DNA of 64,000 nucleotides from Primula veris (lineage: Eukaryota > Streptophyta > Magnoliopsida > Ericales > Primulaceae): NCBI GenBank assembly GCA_963682055.1, contig OY821747.1, forward strand, positions 19,146,258 through 19,210,257, given 5' to 3'. Position 1 is the stretch's first letter. Every line of letters begins with the position of its first letter. The notes under the pieces are model-generated. The model made no database searches and was not told the origin of the DNA. It saw only the letters and a list, made by a program, of their open reading frames with translations. Made by a program: the position numbers and the translations under genes. Below, in pieces: positions 23,951 to 34,929 of this stretch.

Positions 23951-24310
23951 TGAGTTTTTGATCTTCACCAAATAGAGAGATCGGAGAGAGAGAGGGAGGA
24001 TGAGAGAAAGATCGGAAAGAGAGAGGGGGGAGGACAGAAAGATCGAAAAGAGAGAGCGAGGACAAGGGAGAGGACGGAATGAGAAGAGATCGGAGAGAGC
24101 GAGAATGATGAGTAGAGAAAGATTGGATAGAGGGAGAAGACGGAGTAGAGAGAGATTGGAGAAAGGGGAAAGAAAGAGGAGAGAGAGATCGGAAAGAGAG
24201 ATGAACGAGGATAGATTGAAAAGAGATGGAAGGATGAGGAGAGAGCGGGAAGAAGGATGAGAGATAGATCGGAGAGAGAGTGAAAGGAGGAAAGAGATCA
24301 GAAGTGATGG
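23950..24310 (+). repeat. Purine-only low-complexity tract (AGAGATCGGAGAG type)
   Basis: About 350 bp in which the plus strand is almost all A and G, built from units like GAGAGATCGGA and AGAGAGAG, with a few single pyrimidines. An 86-codon ORF across it gives an Arg/Glu-rich string expected from the repeat itself, so it is not called as a gene. Confidence 0.8.
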
Positions 24311-24862
24311 ATGATATTTTTTATTTTTTATTAATTATTAATGTAAGATGTGTTTTTAATAATTTAATTTTTGAGTGTATGTTTTTGTTAATATAATATG
24401 TGTAATATATGTTTATTTTAATTTACACTTTTATTTATTTTTTATGTACCCCTCAAATTAATTGCCACGTTTAAAACGAATTTTTCGTTAGCTACAATAT
24501 TGTTGCAATATGATAATGGTGAAATAATTCAATGTTCATGTTTGTAATGCTTGTTTTTATTTGATTTATTAGCCAACCATCATACGTTTCAGGAACGGAA
24601 CCAGATTGTGTTTTTTTTTTTTTTTTCATTTCAAATTGTTTTGTGTACCTTGTTATCAATATTGAGATGATCTTAACACCCTACATGAGTAAGACTCGTG
24701 ATTAACGCAATCCAATCTTTCATGCGTACGGCGGAAGTTCAGAAAACGGGTGTTCAAAACATGGGTGATGAAAATATCGAATCATTATGATCCGTATTTT
24801 GGTGGTCGTTACTTTTGGCGAACGGGGGCAATACATCACTTAGAAAAAGATATTATCTACAT
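24311..24862. repeat. Left part of a duplicated intergenic block (paralogue at 53.9-54.4 kb)
   Basis: 24453-24480 (GTACCCCTCAAATTAATTGC) matches 53263-53290. 24510-24862 matches about 53900-54430, including TTTCAAATTGTTTTG, AGACTCGT and CGTTACTTTTGG. The match resumes to the right of the LTR element at about 29502 (TTAGCGGTTTGATTT against 54421). A non-coding duplicated segment. Confidence 0.7.
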
Positions 24863-24867
24863 ACTTA

Positions 24868-25216
24868 TGATGGAGCAAGCTCCACCTAAACTAGCTCAAA
24901 TGGTGCTACAAAAACTTCATACTCTAGTTAACAAGGCAAATCTCCAAGTTAGAGAGATTATTAAGCCAAACCTTTATGTTTATTCATATTGAAAAGTAAT
25001 TGAGACAGAAACTTTACTCATAAAGATAAGAGTGAACTTTTCGCGAATAAGAAACACCCGAGGCCCTATCCGCAATTGCTAATAAGTCCAACAATAATGA
25101 AAGATAACAATTAGCTCTTATGCTCAAATAAACAATAAAATAATAATGTCTTTAATAAAATAAATAGACCAAGTCTTGGTGGGCTCGGTCACAAGGGTGC
25201 GGGTACGGTTCCATCA
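24868..25216 (-). repeat. 3' LTR (left) of the ACTTA element
   Basis: 349 bp. Matches the right LTR through segments such as CAAATCTCCAAGTTAGAGAG and GGTGCGGGTACGGTTCC/GGATGCGGGTACGGTTCC. It is about 60 bp longer because of an internal indel near 25005-25070. Confidence 0.85.
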
Positions 25217-25399
25217 CTCACCCTCACTTTGAAATTGACATTGCCCTCAAGGTGCTTCTTGAGCACGATCTTCTTCTCTCCACCCGTTTTCCATACGCGA
25301 TACAACATCCGCAAATATAGAAAAGTGTTGCTATAGTCAAAGAAAATAACCAACAAACTTCCACTAAAATAATCGTCGTCTCCGAAAACCTAGAAGGTA

Positions 25400-26770
25400 A
25401 TTTCTCTCAAATTAGATATAGTGAACCCACCAATGAACTCGGAACACCTCCCCCAAAGAATGGACAATCGTCATACCGTATTTCGTTGTGCAAACAAACA
25501 CCTCGGATGTGTAACCACCCCCGATCGAATATTTTGTTGCCATAGAAACTCAATGCTGGTAATTCGAACATATAAAATACTATAATAAGTATGGACCCGA
25601 GTTGACGCCTCCCACAAGAGTAAACTTTATGCACATGTCTAAAAAAAATTTGCGATCCTTTGTTTCTCCAAATAACCATCGCTACCATCTAAAAAATAAT
25701 CCATTTCTATAATAAAAATCAAACTCATCATCTCCGGTACTTTCTATAGGCAAAAAGTTACTCAAAACTTAACCAATCTTTTTGTATAAGTCGTTAGACA
25801 TACAACGAAAATTGACCATTTTTAAACAAACATAACTAATTGCCTGTATCTTTAAATAAGACGATTCAAGGTGGAAAATGTTCTCAAACTTATCGACGAT
25901 ACCCCTGCCAATAACCAGTAGCACCGGAAAAGATTTGCTATATGAAAATACCGTTACACTCAACGATACCAAATCTGTCACCAGAAAAAACTTTGAATAT
26001 AGCGCTGACTTTAAAAACTCATAACTCATTGACCGTATGTCCGAATTGAGTGACTGGAGCTGCAACATGTATCTACACGACCCTACTATATCCCCATAAA
26101 ACAGATTTTGCATCGGACAACGCTTGCTATGGTAAAATTTAAATTTCGTACAGCTTAAATGTGCAGCAAAAAAATCACAAACAAGCAGATTGCTAAACTT
26201 TGAAATATCATAACTCATTACCTGCTCGTACGAATTGGTCGATTAAAATTGCAGAATATTTATACGACCCCTCTATGCCCTTGCAAAAAATTATTTGATT
26301 TGGGTTCCATTTGATATATGAAAATGCAACTTACGTACAATGCATCAGTTCTGGAAAATATAAAAAACTGTACAAGAAAACTTTTTCGAAAATCTATAAA
26401 TAATAATCCGCATACCCGAATAACTTGATTCAAAGTGGAGAACGTAAACCAATATCCCTTTTTTCTCCCCGCTACGCATTTCATCCATTCGACTCTATTG
26501 AATACCAAAATTCAGTTTTCGTGTGGATCGATAAAATAACAAAAGAAGTAAAAATAGGCAATTTGCTCAACTTTAAATCTAGCAAACTCATTAGGCCCCA
26601 ATCTACCGAAACAAGATATAAACCACCCTTATCCCTCGTGGTTACTCCCCAACCAAAAATTAGTCCAAAGTTATGTCTATTATCATTATCCATCGTGGTT
26701 ACTCCCCAACCAAAAATAAGTCCAAAGTTATGTCTATTATCATGTGAATAAGTTGAACTTTTTCACATAC
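25400..26770 (-). repeat. Degenerate ~200-bp tandem modules in the LTR element interior
   Basis: Phrases such as CATAACTCATT(G/A)CC, followed by a GTxCGAATTG motif, then an ACGACCC block, then AAAATTTxxATTTCGTAC-like sequence, recur near 25790, 26010, 26200 and 26390. The 149-codon ORF at 25769-26218 arises within these modules and has no family signature. From 26630 to 26740 a 60-bp piece (GTGGTTACTCCCCAACC, then AGTCCAAAGTTATGTCTAT) is duplicated in tandem. Confidence 0.55.
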
Positions 26771-26777
26771 GTAAAGA

Positions 26778-27623
26778 TAGGGCTGGGCACGGTCCGGTTC
26801 GGTCCGGTTTTTGGTAAAACCGGAACCAAAACCGAAATTCATTTCGGTCCGGTTATTTTCGGTTTTCGGTTTTCTGAAAATGTGAACCGAACCGAACCGG
26901 ACCGAAACAAACCGGTTCGGTTCGGTTTGGTTCCGGTTCTGATTCGGTTTTCCAGTACCGGTTTTGGTTTTCCGGTACCGGTTTTGGTTCACTTATAACA
27001 AGGCAACACAAAACTTCACTTATAACAACAAACCCAAAAAAACCCATAAATTTCCAGATTTTTTATCCAGTCGGTTACTTAGGATTATAAAAAGAAATTC
27101 ATCAATTGAAAATAAGAGGAACTAAGGAAGTATTTTTAATAATTATATAAAAATAAAAATGCAAACAATAAAAGGGATGGTATGGATGCTCACCATTGGA
27201 AATTTGAAAGAGAGAGACACAGAGAGAATGCGGCTAAGAAGAGTGAGAGTAATAACTAATAACTGATAAGGTCCATAAGGATAAGGAAGCCCTAAAAACA
27301 TTTACATTACTGGTCCTTTATTTTCTTTGTTTGTTTCTTTATTTAACCAAATAAATTAATTTGTACATGTATGGTATAGAATTAATTAGTATATTTTTTC
27401 GGTTTTTTCGGGTTTTTTTCGGTTTTTTTTGTTTTATGGTTTTTTTGGTTTTACGGTTTTTTTCGGTTCGGTTATGCAGTGAACCGAAACCGGCCAGAAT
27501 GGTTTTCGGTCTTCTCGGTTTCGGTCTTTTTCGGTTTCGGTTTTTTCGTTTTCGGTTTTTTTCGGTTCCGTTCGATTCGGTTTCCGGTCTGGGTCGGTTT
27601 TTGCGGGTTTTTGCCCAGCCCTA
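26778..27623. mobile_element. Non-autonomous hAT element with CGGTT-rich subterminal arrays
   Basis: Termini are TAGGGCTGGGCA and its complement TGCCCAGCCCTA, a well-known plant hAT family end. The eight flanking bases are CGTAAAGA and GATAAAGA, a degenerate 8-bp target duplication. Both subterminal regions (26790-26990 and 27395-27610) are packed with CGGTTCGGTT/CCGGTTTT-type motifs in inverted arrangement, probably transposase-binding sites. ORFs through them are Arg/Phe/Thr/Asn-rich repeats without domain features. No transposase. Confidence 0.75.
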
Positions 27624-27890
27624 GATAAAGATGATAAAATACATTGTGCATACTCGGACTTAAAAACAATTCTTTTAATACCATGATTCAACCATGCTTC
27701 AAACAACAAATCCGCCGAAAATAGTAAAGGATTTTTTAGTAGAATAAAATTTTTGCCATAATAACATAAATCTCCAAATCCAAACATAAAAACGCTAACT
27801 TTCTTTTCGGCCTTTCACCAACACCTTTATTTCTCACTTACTCTTTTTAAGGGGTTTTATACGTTTGCTAAATCAAACTATGTCTTTTAA

Positions 27891-28337
27891 TGATTTGGGT
27901 ACCCATTTTTCAATTTTTCCAATTTGGATACCACACTATAAGAAACATTCCAATTTACACTATAATAAACTTTCCAATTTAGTTATCAATTAATCACGGA
28001 ATCATGTCACATGACAGCACGTGCTTGACAAACGTTAACGTGAAAGGGTAATTTTATCATTATGTATCAAAATATATCATCCTACAAAAACGGTTTTTTC
28101 CCAATTTCACACATAACAAAAATCAGCACATAGTCTAAATTTGGGGGAAAACGTTGTTTTATGATGATATATTTTGGTGCAGAATGACAAAATTACTCTC
28201 TCACGTTCAATTTTATCAAACATGTGCTGTCATGTGACATGATTCCGTGATTAATTTAGACAGTGATATCTAAATTAGGTAATTTTTTATAGTGTGGTAC
28301 CCAAATTAGGAAAGTTGAAAGTTGAGTATCCAAATCG
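27891..28337. mobile_element. Foldback MITE
   Basis: Long imperfect palindrome: TGATTTGGGTACCCA at the left against the complement CGATTTGGATACTCA of the right end. Internally, ATCACGGAATCATGTCACAT (27996) pairs with ATGTGACATGATTCCGTGAT (28233-28252). TTAA is found at both flanks (27887-27890 and 28338-28341). It could fold into one large hairpin. The superfamily is not assigned; a TTAA site would fit piggyBac, but the same bases could be read as other short TSDs. Confidence 0.65.
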
Positions 28338-28849
28338 TTAACAACAACATAATTTGATGTGCTAACGTATTTATCCCCTCTTTTTAATAAACATCCAACT
28401 CTTTCGCCCATAAACATCCAACTCTTTCACCCATAAATATCCCTATTTTGTCCAAACCCATATACATGTCCGATATCAAATTTTTCAATAAATAAATGCC
28501 TAATCACATTTCTAACAATTATTTCATCTCGCCATGTATATAACACGTTCGACCAAATCGAATCAACATAATTATTAGGCGGCTTAGGAATTTTAACGAA
28601 CGGAGTAAACCCATCATTTGGTCATCAAATAGCCAAATATTATCATCAATAAAACCATTAAAATTGGCGGTTTAGTACGATCAAGTGAAGCATATTCACT
28701 CGCAGATAAAAAAGATTCCAAATCTTTATCATCAACGACACTAAATCCTAGCTTATAAACAAAATTGGATTCATTCTACATTATACGAATATACTTTTTC
28801 TTTTTATGTCAATATTCCCGAAATCCTAGAAGCATTCGCGTGTTGCTCT

Positions 28850-29151
28850 GATTTACCCATAGCGGGCTTCTCGTTGCCGCGTCGAATAAGCTCCCCTCTT
28901 TCGGGTTTGCCACATGGCCCATGTAGGTCCCTTGCGGGCCCCACATCAAACACACCCTTCCCCGGTGTGGTGGGTTGTCGATGGGATGTGACCCTTGCGG
29001 GTTCACCCTATCCACCGCCTAAGGTTTTTCGTGGCCCCACAATCGCGTTTTTGCTACCCAATTGGGCAAGCAGTTTCGTGACCGTCTCCTCAATTCGTTT
29101 GCTACCCTCTACTAGATCATTCAACACTACTTCGATTTTGTTTGATTTCAT
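28850..29151 (-). pseudogene. Gag-like N-terminal remnant of the LTR element
   Basis: An ATG at 29151, about 65 bp inside the right LTR on the minus strand, opens a coiled-coil-like stretch containing EVVLNDLVEGSKRIEETVTK then LLAQLGSKNAIVGPRKTLGG, which reaches a stop at about codon 48. Beyond it the sequence stays markedly GC-rich (CCCGCAAGGG repeated) but is broken. Position and composition suggest a decayed gag; homology is not proven. Confidence 0.45.
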
Positions 29152-29216
29152 ACTCTTTCCTATTGTCTTTCTCCTAAAAAAAAAAAACTTTTAAAATCAA
29201 GGCTCTGGATATCAAT

Positions 29217-29501
29217 TGATGGAGCAAGCCCCACCTAGACTAGCTCGAACGGTGCTAGTCAATCCAAATTAATTTTATACGCTAGTTACCAAGACAAATC
29301 TCCAAGTTAGAGAGATTATTAAGCCAAAACTTTATGTTTATTCATATTGAAAAGTAATGGAGGCACAAACCCTACAATAGTGAAAGATAACAATTAGGTC
29401 TTATGACCAAATAAAATACAAAATAATAATAAATATTTAATAAAATAAATAGGCCAAGCCTTGGCGGGCTCGGTCACAAGGATGCGGGTACGGTTCCATC
29501 A
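29217..29501 (-). repeat. 5' LTR (right) of the ACTTA element
   Basis: 285 bp, TGATGGAGC...GGTTCCATCA, paired with 24868-25216. The primer-site complement GGCTCTGGATATCAA lies immediately to its left (29200-29214). Confidence 0.85.
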
Positions 29502-29604
29502 ACTTAGCGGTTTGATTTAAATAGCATAATGTAGTCAAACAAATCGATTGATATTCCTAATAAGTATAATATGTTTGAATGTGTTAACGAATTATTACAT
29601 TTAA

Positions 29605-29906
29605 CTTTTTTTTTTAAGCAAAGAAAACTTTCAATTGAAATATGGATGAAAGCATCTCACTCGTAGTATATACAGAGGGAAACAGAACTAAAGTTAGAGA
29701 AACAGTCTCAAACAATGAGAACAACTACTACATTTGACATAAAACTAGCACTTATTGCAAAATCCGCATACAAATTATAACTACGTAGAGGGAATCAGCT
29801 CCGAATAGAAGACTTCACAAAACTGGCTTATCTTCATTCATACCAGAAGTTGGAGCATTAAGGTTCCAATACACACCATGGAATCACTACACAAAGTGTA
29901 CCATTT
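29605..29906 (-). mobile_element. Probable 5'-truncated LINE 3' end
   Basis: A T-run at 29606-29615 is the complement of a poly(A) tail. It is preceded on the minus strand by GATGCTTTCATCCATATTTC and AATTGAAAGTTTTCTTTGC, which resembles plant L1-type LINE 3' UTRs. No ORF remains. The left boundary is the poly(A); the truncation point on the right is uncertain. Confidence 0.4.
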
Positions 29907-30830
29907 GGTTTTCACTATGTGCCCCCTATGCATTGTTTGGTTGCCGGATTGCCCTTCCGGGACTATAAGTCCGTCTGGATAGAAAGGGCACAACAAATGA
30001 TGCTTGCATTACAAATCCCAACAATTTATCACGTACGAACTAGAAATCCCAACAATTATATAGTTCATGCATTGAAAATCTAATAACACCCTTAGATGGT
30101 AGTTCAAATGATGCTATGAGAGTTATTTGGTATCCCATCCGTACTAGAAATCTGAGCACAAATTGTGTCAGCAAACATTGTATTTATGGGGCCCACGTTA
30201 CTCTATATCCAATCTCACGTTTACAATGATTCAAACAAAGAAGGCCCTAGTAAGCATAAAGTGCTTTTGAGTTCTCAATTTGCATTTATCTTTCTTTATA
30301 GCTCCAAACATTTGACGTTAATAAACAAACAATTGAATTAGAAAAAATGGTAAATTTATCTTTATTTATAGATCCAAACATTTGACGTTAATAAACAAAC
30401 AATTGAATTAGAAAAAATGGTAAGTGGTGAAACATGTAATATAGCAAGGCCAAAAGTAAAATTAACATCAAATTATAGACAAACCAAGAGAAAACATTTT
30501 TTTTTGTGTGGTATCCTTAAAGCAACCGTTTATTTGGACAATACAAATAACAGCTCATTATACAAAACATGAACCACTAACCAGTCGATCAAACATTATT
30601 TTTTTTGGGTAAAATTCCTCAGATTTAATTATATATATATAGATGCATAGCCAACTGGGCTAATTAACATATAATGAATAATATGTTAGAATTATACATG
30701 TGTAGCTACGTCTATGCATGCTTTGTATATTAATTCCAAGTTAAGAACAATTTGGCTGCCAAGGTTTGATAAGATTTATCCTAAAATTGTAATTTTTTGT
30801 CTCGTTTTCTTACGTTGAAGGCAATTTAAA
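29907..30830. other. Intergenic with one 70-bp tandem duplication
   Basis: No gene is supported. At 30283-30422 a 70-bp unit containing CCAAACATTTGACGTTAATA and AACAATTGAATTAG is present twice, nearly identical, so it is recent. Confidence 0.7.
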
Positions 30831-31600
30831 TATTAATACTTGCAATTAATTGATACCATAGCAGACAATTTAACAAATTCAATTAATAGAGACCCATAAA
30901 TATGTCTATATATACAGGAAGAACGTAATCTACAAATATTGTAAATATGAATATTTGCCATTAATTGGTATCGCGAAGGCCATTTAATAAATTCAATGAT
31001 TTAACCCATACATATGTTAATACTAGTAATCATGCCCCACGTGTGTGGCGCGTAATACAATAAAAATATAAAAAATAAGTATAGTTATGATATAAATACA
31101 TGAATAATACAAAAAAAATAGTTTAAAATTTAAAAGAATGTTTGGTTGTTAAAGATTGATAAATAGTTTTATTAGTTTTTACTTTTTATATTTTTATGTG
31201 AGTGATATTATTGTAATTAATATAAATGTGTAGAGATATTTTTGAAAAAAAAAATACTAAATTGGGCATGCTCATTTGACTTGGGTTGACTTATTATAAT
31301 AGAATAATATATATAAAAAAGAATATGCTCTACAAATATGTGTACTTACTTTTTTGTAAATATGAATATTTGCTATTAATTGGTATCATGAAGGTCACTT
31401 AATAAATTCAATGAATATATTTAACCCATACATATGTTAATATATACAAAAAAGAGTACTATGCTCTACAAATATGTGTACTTACTTTTTGTAAATATGA
31501 ATATTTGCTATTAATTGGTATCATGAAGGCAATTGAACAAATTCAATTAAAAGAAACTTGTAAATGTGTATATATACACAGAGAGAGTATACTCTACAAA
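30831..31600 (+). repeat. Reiterated promoter-like units upstream of the SPH pseudogene
   Basis: A unit of roughly 100-130 bp (ATGAATATTTGCTATTAATT, GGTATCATGAAGG, AATTCAAT, a TATATA box, CTCTACAAATATG) occurs about four times: near 30840-30945, 30945-31025, 31365-31460 and 31490-31600. The same unit is single before the intact SPH gene (59780-59890), and a stray copy lies at 58880-58960. The proximal promoter was therefore amplified next to the dead copy. Confidence 0.7.
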
Positions 31601-31645
31601 TAAGCAAATCAAGAAGTACCTTACAAGAATAGGAAAAAAAATAAA

Positions 31646-32050
31646 TTGAGGTGTGTTATTCTTTTCCAAGTGTTTTTTGCACTTCTCCTCACTTTTCCAA
31701 ACTATTCCGAACAACTACTAGGCAAGATGCATATCGTGAGTCGAGTTCCGACACCATTAGGCATTCATTGCGAATCCGAAGATGTAGATTTCGGGGTCAA
31801 ATATCTCTATACCGGACAATATGAAACCTTCCAGTTCCTCGAAAACCCTTTTGGATCTAGTTTATATTATTGCCATTTCAAGTGAGAAAATAAAGTGAAA
31901 GTCCTAAACTTATTTAATTTGAATATCAAAGGTTCTTGTAAAAATGAGTTTATAAAGTTTCAATGATATTGGGAAGTGAGACCCGATGGTTTTTATATTT
32001 CCAGCAACGAAAGAACTTTGGAGAAAAATGGCGGATTGGGTTCTCAATGA
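31646..32050 (+). pseudogene. S1/SPH self-incompatibility-like protein, pseudogene
   Basis: The sequence is co-linear with the intact gene at 59926-60318: a signal-peptide-like start (ILFQVFFALLLTFPNYSEQL), HCESEDVDFG, GQYETFQFLENPFGSS, LYYCHF, then GSCKNEF and YWEVRPDGFYIS. Lesions: the start codon of the intact copy is TTG here (31646-31648); the Trp codon after CHF is TGA (31884-31886); a Cys/His-region codon before YWEV is TGA (about 31963); and the last codons are out of frame (ERTLEKNGGLGSQ instead of KDWKKMAEWV). A pogo-like MITE begins ten bases after the reading ends. It cannot make a normal secreted protein. Confidence 0.85.
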
Positions 32051-32059
32051 ATGACGATA

Positions 32060-32647
32060 CAGTAGAACTTCTTTATATTAATACTCTATATGGAATAAAC
32101 TCCCTATATGAATAAAAATGTTCGATCACAATTCGAGTCAGTTTAAAATAAGAATAACCTTCATATTGTAATATTCCATGATTTTTTATGGTCCCGTCTT
32201 AACAAATTTGTCTTCATATAGTAATAAATTACATAAAGCTGTAAAATTATATATATGTCGTTACATTAAACTTAAAACGATTTAAAATACATGTAAAATT
32301 ATACCTAACATTTATACATGTAAAAAAAAGTTTAAGATAAACTTTTAGATAAATTTTCACCTTTCTAAATAGATATACTTAATTTTCCAAATACATTTAT
32401 ACTTTGTTAAATTTTCTTAAATTCATGAATATACTAGTTTCGTGACTTTGCAACTATTTTGTATTTATGTGTTTGACTTGTTAGATAGATACATGTATTT
32501 GTCTCTTGAATATTTATGTTAATTAGTTAAATTAGGTACACATATACATTTTATTATGCAGAACATTTATTTAAGTATTAAGAATAAACTCATTATAAGA
32601 ATATTTTCTCTCAACTCCCATATTATTCATATACAGAGGTTCTACGG
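32060..32647. mobile_element. Non-autonomous pogo/mariner-like element in the 3' flank of the SPH pseudogene
   Basis: The ends are CAGTAGAACTTCTTTATATT and, complemented from the right, CCGTAGAACCTCTGTATATG; TA flanks both (32058-32059 and 32648-32649). Removing it joins TGACGATA with GTGAAAGTGTT, matching the intact paralogue's TGACGATTTAGCGAAAGTGTT at 60351. This proves the insertion and gives the empty site. AT-rich, no ORF. The first bases resemble those of the autonomous pogo element at 15462 (CAGTTAAACCTC), but the families differ inward. Confidence 0.75.
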
Positions 32648-32649
32648 TA

Positions 32650-33350
32650 TAGTGAAAGTGTTGAAACCAAGCACAATCATATTGATAAAATAGGAGTATA
32701 AAATAACAATTCCCTCATATGTACTTGTTTCTTTTTCCGTAATATCAATATATGTCTATCTTGTATAAGAACTTCTATTCTTTTTAGTTTTTATTATTGA
32801 TAATTGTTATTGTTTTTAGTTTTTATTATTGAATTTATTAGGATGTACTGATAATGTTTTATGAAATTTATAAACAAACAAATGATACAAATTACAAATA
32901 GAGTATTTAATTAAAACAAGTGACTTTATTACGTATTTAAATTAAAATTGCACTCGACGCCTACCCTATTTTTGAAATGCTCCATATTTAAACCATTGGT
33001 AAATTGCAAGATTTATCTTTTTCAAAATAAACAATTAAACTTCTTTCATTCATTCAGATCAATCATTAATCCTCTCTTATTCTTACACATGCCCGATTTT
33101 AGTCTAACGCCCATTAGTCTGTGTATCTGGTGAGTTTTGATTGGTTTTGAGTTTTAATATTCTAATATGGTGATATCTAATTTTTGATTGTTTAATTAAT
33201 ATGGCTATACTATTGTGTTTGTGGTGGGGACGTGGATACAGTCATGTGTTGGGGATTGGTTGGTTGGTAGCATCTCTCACCCGTGATAAAACAGCTAATT
33301 ATATTGTTTGGTTCATTTTATACCAATACACTACTAGTGTGAGTTTCAAT
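32650..33350. other. Intergenic, partly homologous to the 3' flank of the intact SPH gene
   Basis: 32650-32770 resembles 60360-60490 (GTGAAAGTGTTGAAACC; CATATTGATAAAAT). After that, AT-rich sequence without a supported gene. Confidence 0.6.
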
Positions 33351-33399
33351 AAAATAGTCTATTTGCAATTAAATTATTAGGATAATGTCAAATAGGTGA

Positions 33400-34370
33400 T
33401 TGTTTGTTTTTATGACAATCTAATTAAGTAGTAGACTGTCAAAAATTTAAATTATATTTTCAAAATAAATATTTCAATTACATTGTTAAAATTTTAATAT
33501 TAAATTGTCAAAAATTTTGTATTAGAATATCAAAAATTATGTGTTAGATTGTCAAAAAATTTATATTAGATTGTCAAGAAGATTGTTAATGGATTCTCAA
33601 ATTTATATTGGATTTTCAAAAATCGTATTAGATTGCCGAAAAAATTGAATTACATTATAAAAAAAATTATATTAAACTGTCAAAAAAATTATTATTAAAT
33701 TTACCAAAAAAATTAGATTAAATTGTCTATTAGATCGTAAAAAAAATTGTATTATATTATCAAAATTTCTATACAAGATTGTGTATTAGAATGTCAAATA
33801 AATTATATTAGATTTTTCAAAAAAATTGTATCAGATTATCAAATTTTTTGTATTAAATTATCAAAAAATTGTATTAGATTGTTAAAAAAATTATATTAGA
33901 CTATCAAAAAATTTGTATTATATTTTCAAAATTTTTTTATTAAATTGTCAAAAAAATTGTATTAAATACCAAAAAAAATTGTAATAGATTGTTTATTCGA
34001 TCGTCAAAAAAATCTTATTAAACTGTCGATTAGATTATCAAAGAAATTATATTCGATTGTCAAATTTTTGTATAAAACTATCTATTAGATTGTAAAATAA
34101 ATTATATTAGATTTAAAAAAAAATTGTATTAGATTCTCAAAAAAACTGTATTAGACTATCAAACAATTTGTATTAGATTGTCAAAATTTTGCATCAGATT
34201 GTCAAATTTTTTGTATTAGATTGTCAAAAAAATTGAATTAGATTGTAGAAAAAAAATTGTCGTAGATTGTCAAATAAAATATATTAGATTTTCAAAAAAA
34301 ATTTTATTAGATTGTTACAAAAATTGCATTAGATTGTAAAAATTTTGTATTAGATTGTAAAAAAAATCAT
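33400..34370. repeat. AT-rich minisatellite (TTGTATTAGATTGTCAAAA type)
   Basis: About 40 degenerate copies of a 20-30 bp unit, ATTAGATTGTCAAAAAAATT, fill almost 1 kb. Neighbouring sequence to about 34680 is T-rich. No coding potential. Confidence 0.85.
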
Positions 34371-34679
34371 ATTTGTTTTTTTTTTTTTGGATTTTTTGTA
34401 TTTTTTTAAAATAAATAAATATGGATTTTTCTTAGAATTTTTCATTATTTAAAAAAAAAACCAAATTTTTTAAAAATTTATTTTTTTCCTTACTTTCTAA
34501 TTATATAATTTTTTCTAGATTTTTTTCTATTTTTTTCTCAATTTTTCATTTTTTTTCCAAATTTTACAATTTTAAAATTTTTTATGGATTTTTTTTATTT
34601 TCTATTTATTTTTGTGTTTTTTCCTTTTTTTACATTTTTTCCCTGGATTTTTATTGTTTTTTCTTTTTTTTTCTTTTTT

Positions 34680-34800
34680 CGGTCAACGTCGAAATCTGAC
34701 GGTTAACACCGGAGACCGACGTTCAATGTCGGAGCCCGACAGTCAACGCCAGACCAACGGTCAACACCGGAGTCCGGTCAATGGTTTTGGTCTTTGTCAA
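34680..34800. repeat. GC-richer minisatellite (GGTCAACGCCGGAGTCCGAC type)
   Basis: Five or so copies of a 21-24 bp unit based on GGTCAACxCCGGAGxCCGAC, abruptly more GC-rich than the surrounding T-rich DNA. An 82-codon ORF crossing it has no family features. Confidence 0.75.
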
Positions 34801-34929
34801 ACTTTTATTTGGCCAAATGTGTTGGGTTATGTAAATGTGTTGGAATTATGTATATGTTGACAAATGCTACAAATTTGCAATACGTGTGATATTAACTCTT
34901 AAATTAGTAGTTTCAAAAGGCACTTCATC

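Larger units (their letters stand above)
24868..29501 (-). mobile_element. Non-autonomous LTR retrotransposon with TSD ACTTA
   Basis: LTRs at 24868-25216 and 29217-29501 start TGATGGAGCAAG and end GGTTCCATCA. The flanks are ACTTA on both sides (24863-24867 and 29502-29506). Adjacent to the right LTR, the minus strand reads TTGATATCCAGAGCC, an imperfect tRNA-Met primer site, so the element is read right to left. The interior holds a gag-like remnant (28850-29151), a foldback MITE, a hAT element and degenerate repeats of about 200 bp, but no pol domains. The paralogous block at 54.4 kb shows the uninterrupted site. Confidence 0.85.

Noticed and set aside
24000..24260. Arg/Glu-rich 86-aa ORF
   Set aside because: Direct translation of a purine-only simple repeat; no domain or codon signal.
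25769..26218. 149-aa minus-strand ORF
   Set aside because: Lies in degenerate non-coding modules of an LTR element; no family motif.
26699..27787. Several overlapping ORFs with Arg/Phe/Asn/Thr-rich repeats on both strands
   Set aside because: All come from CGGTT-type arrays of the hAT element.
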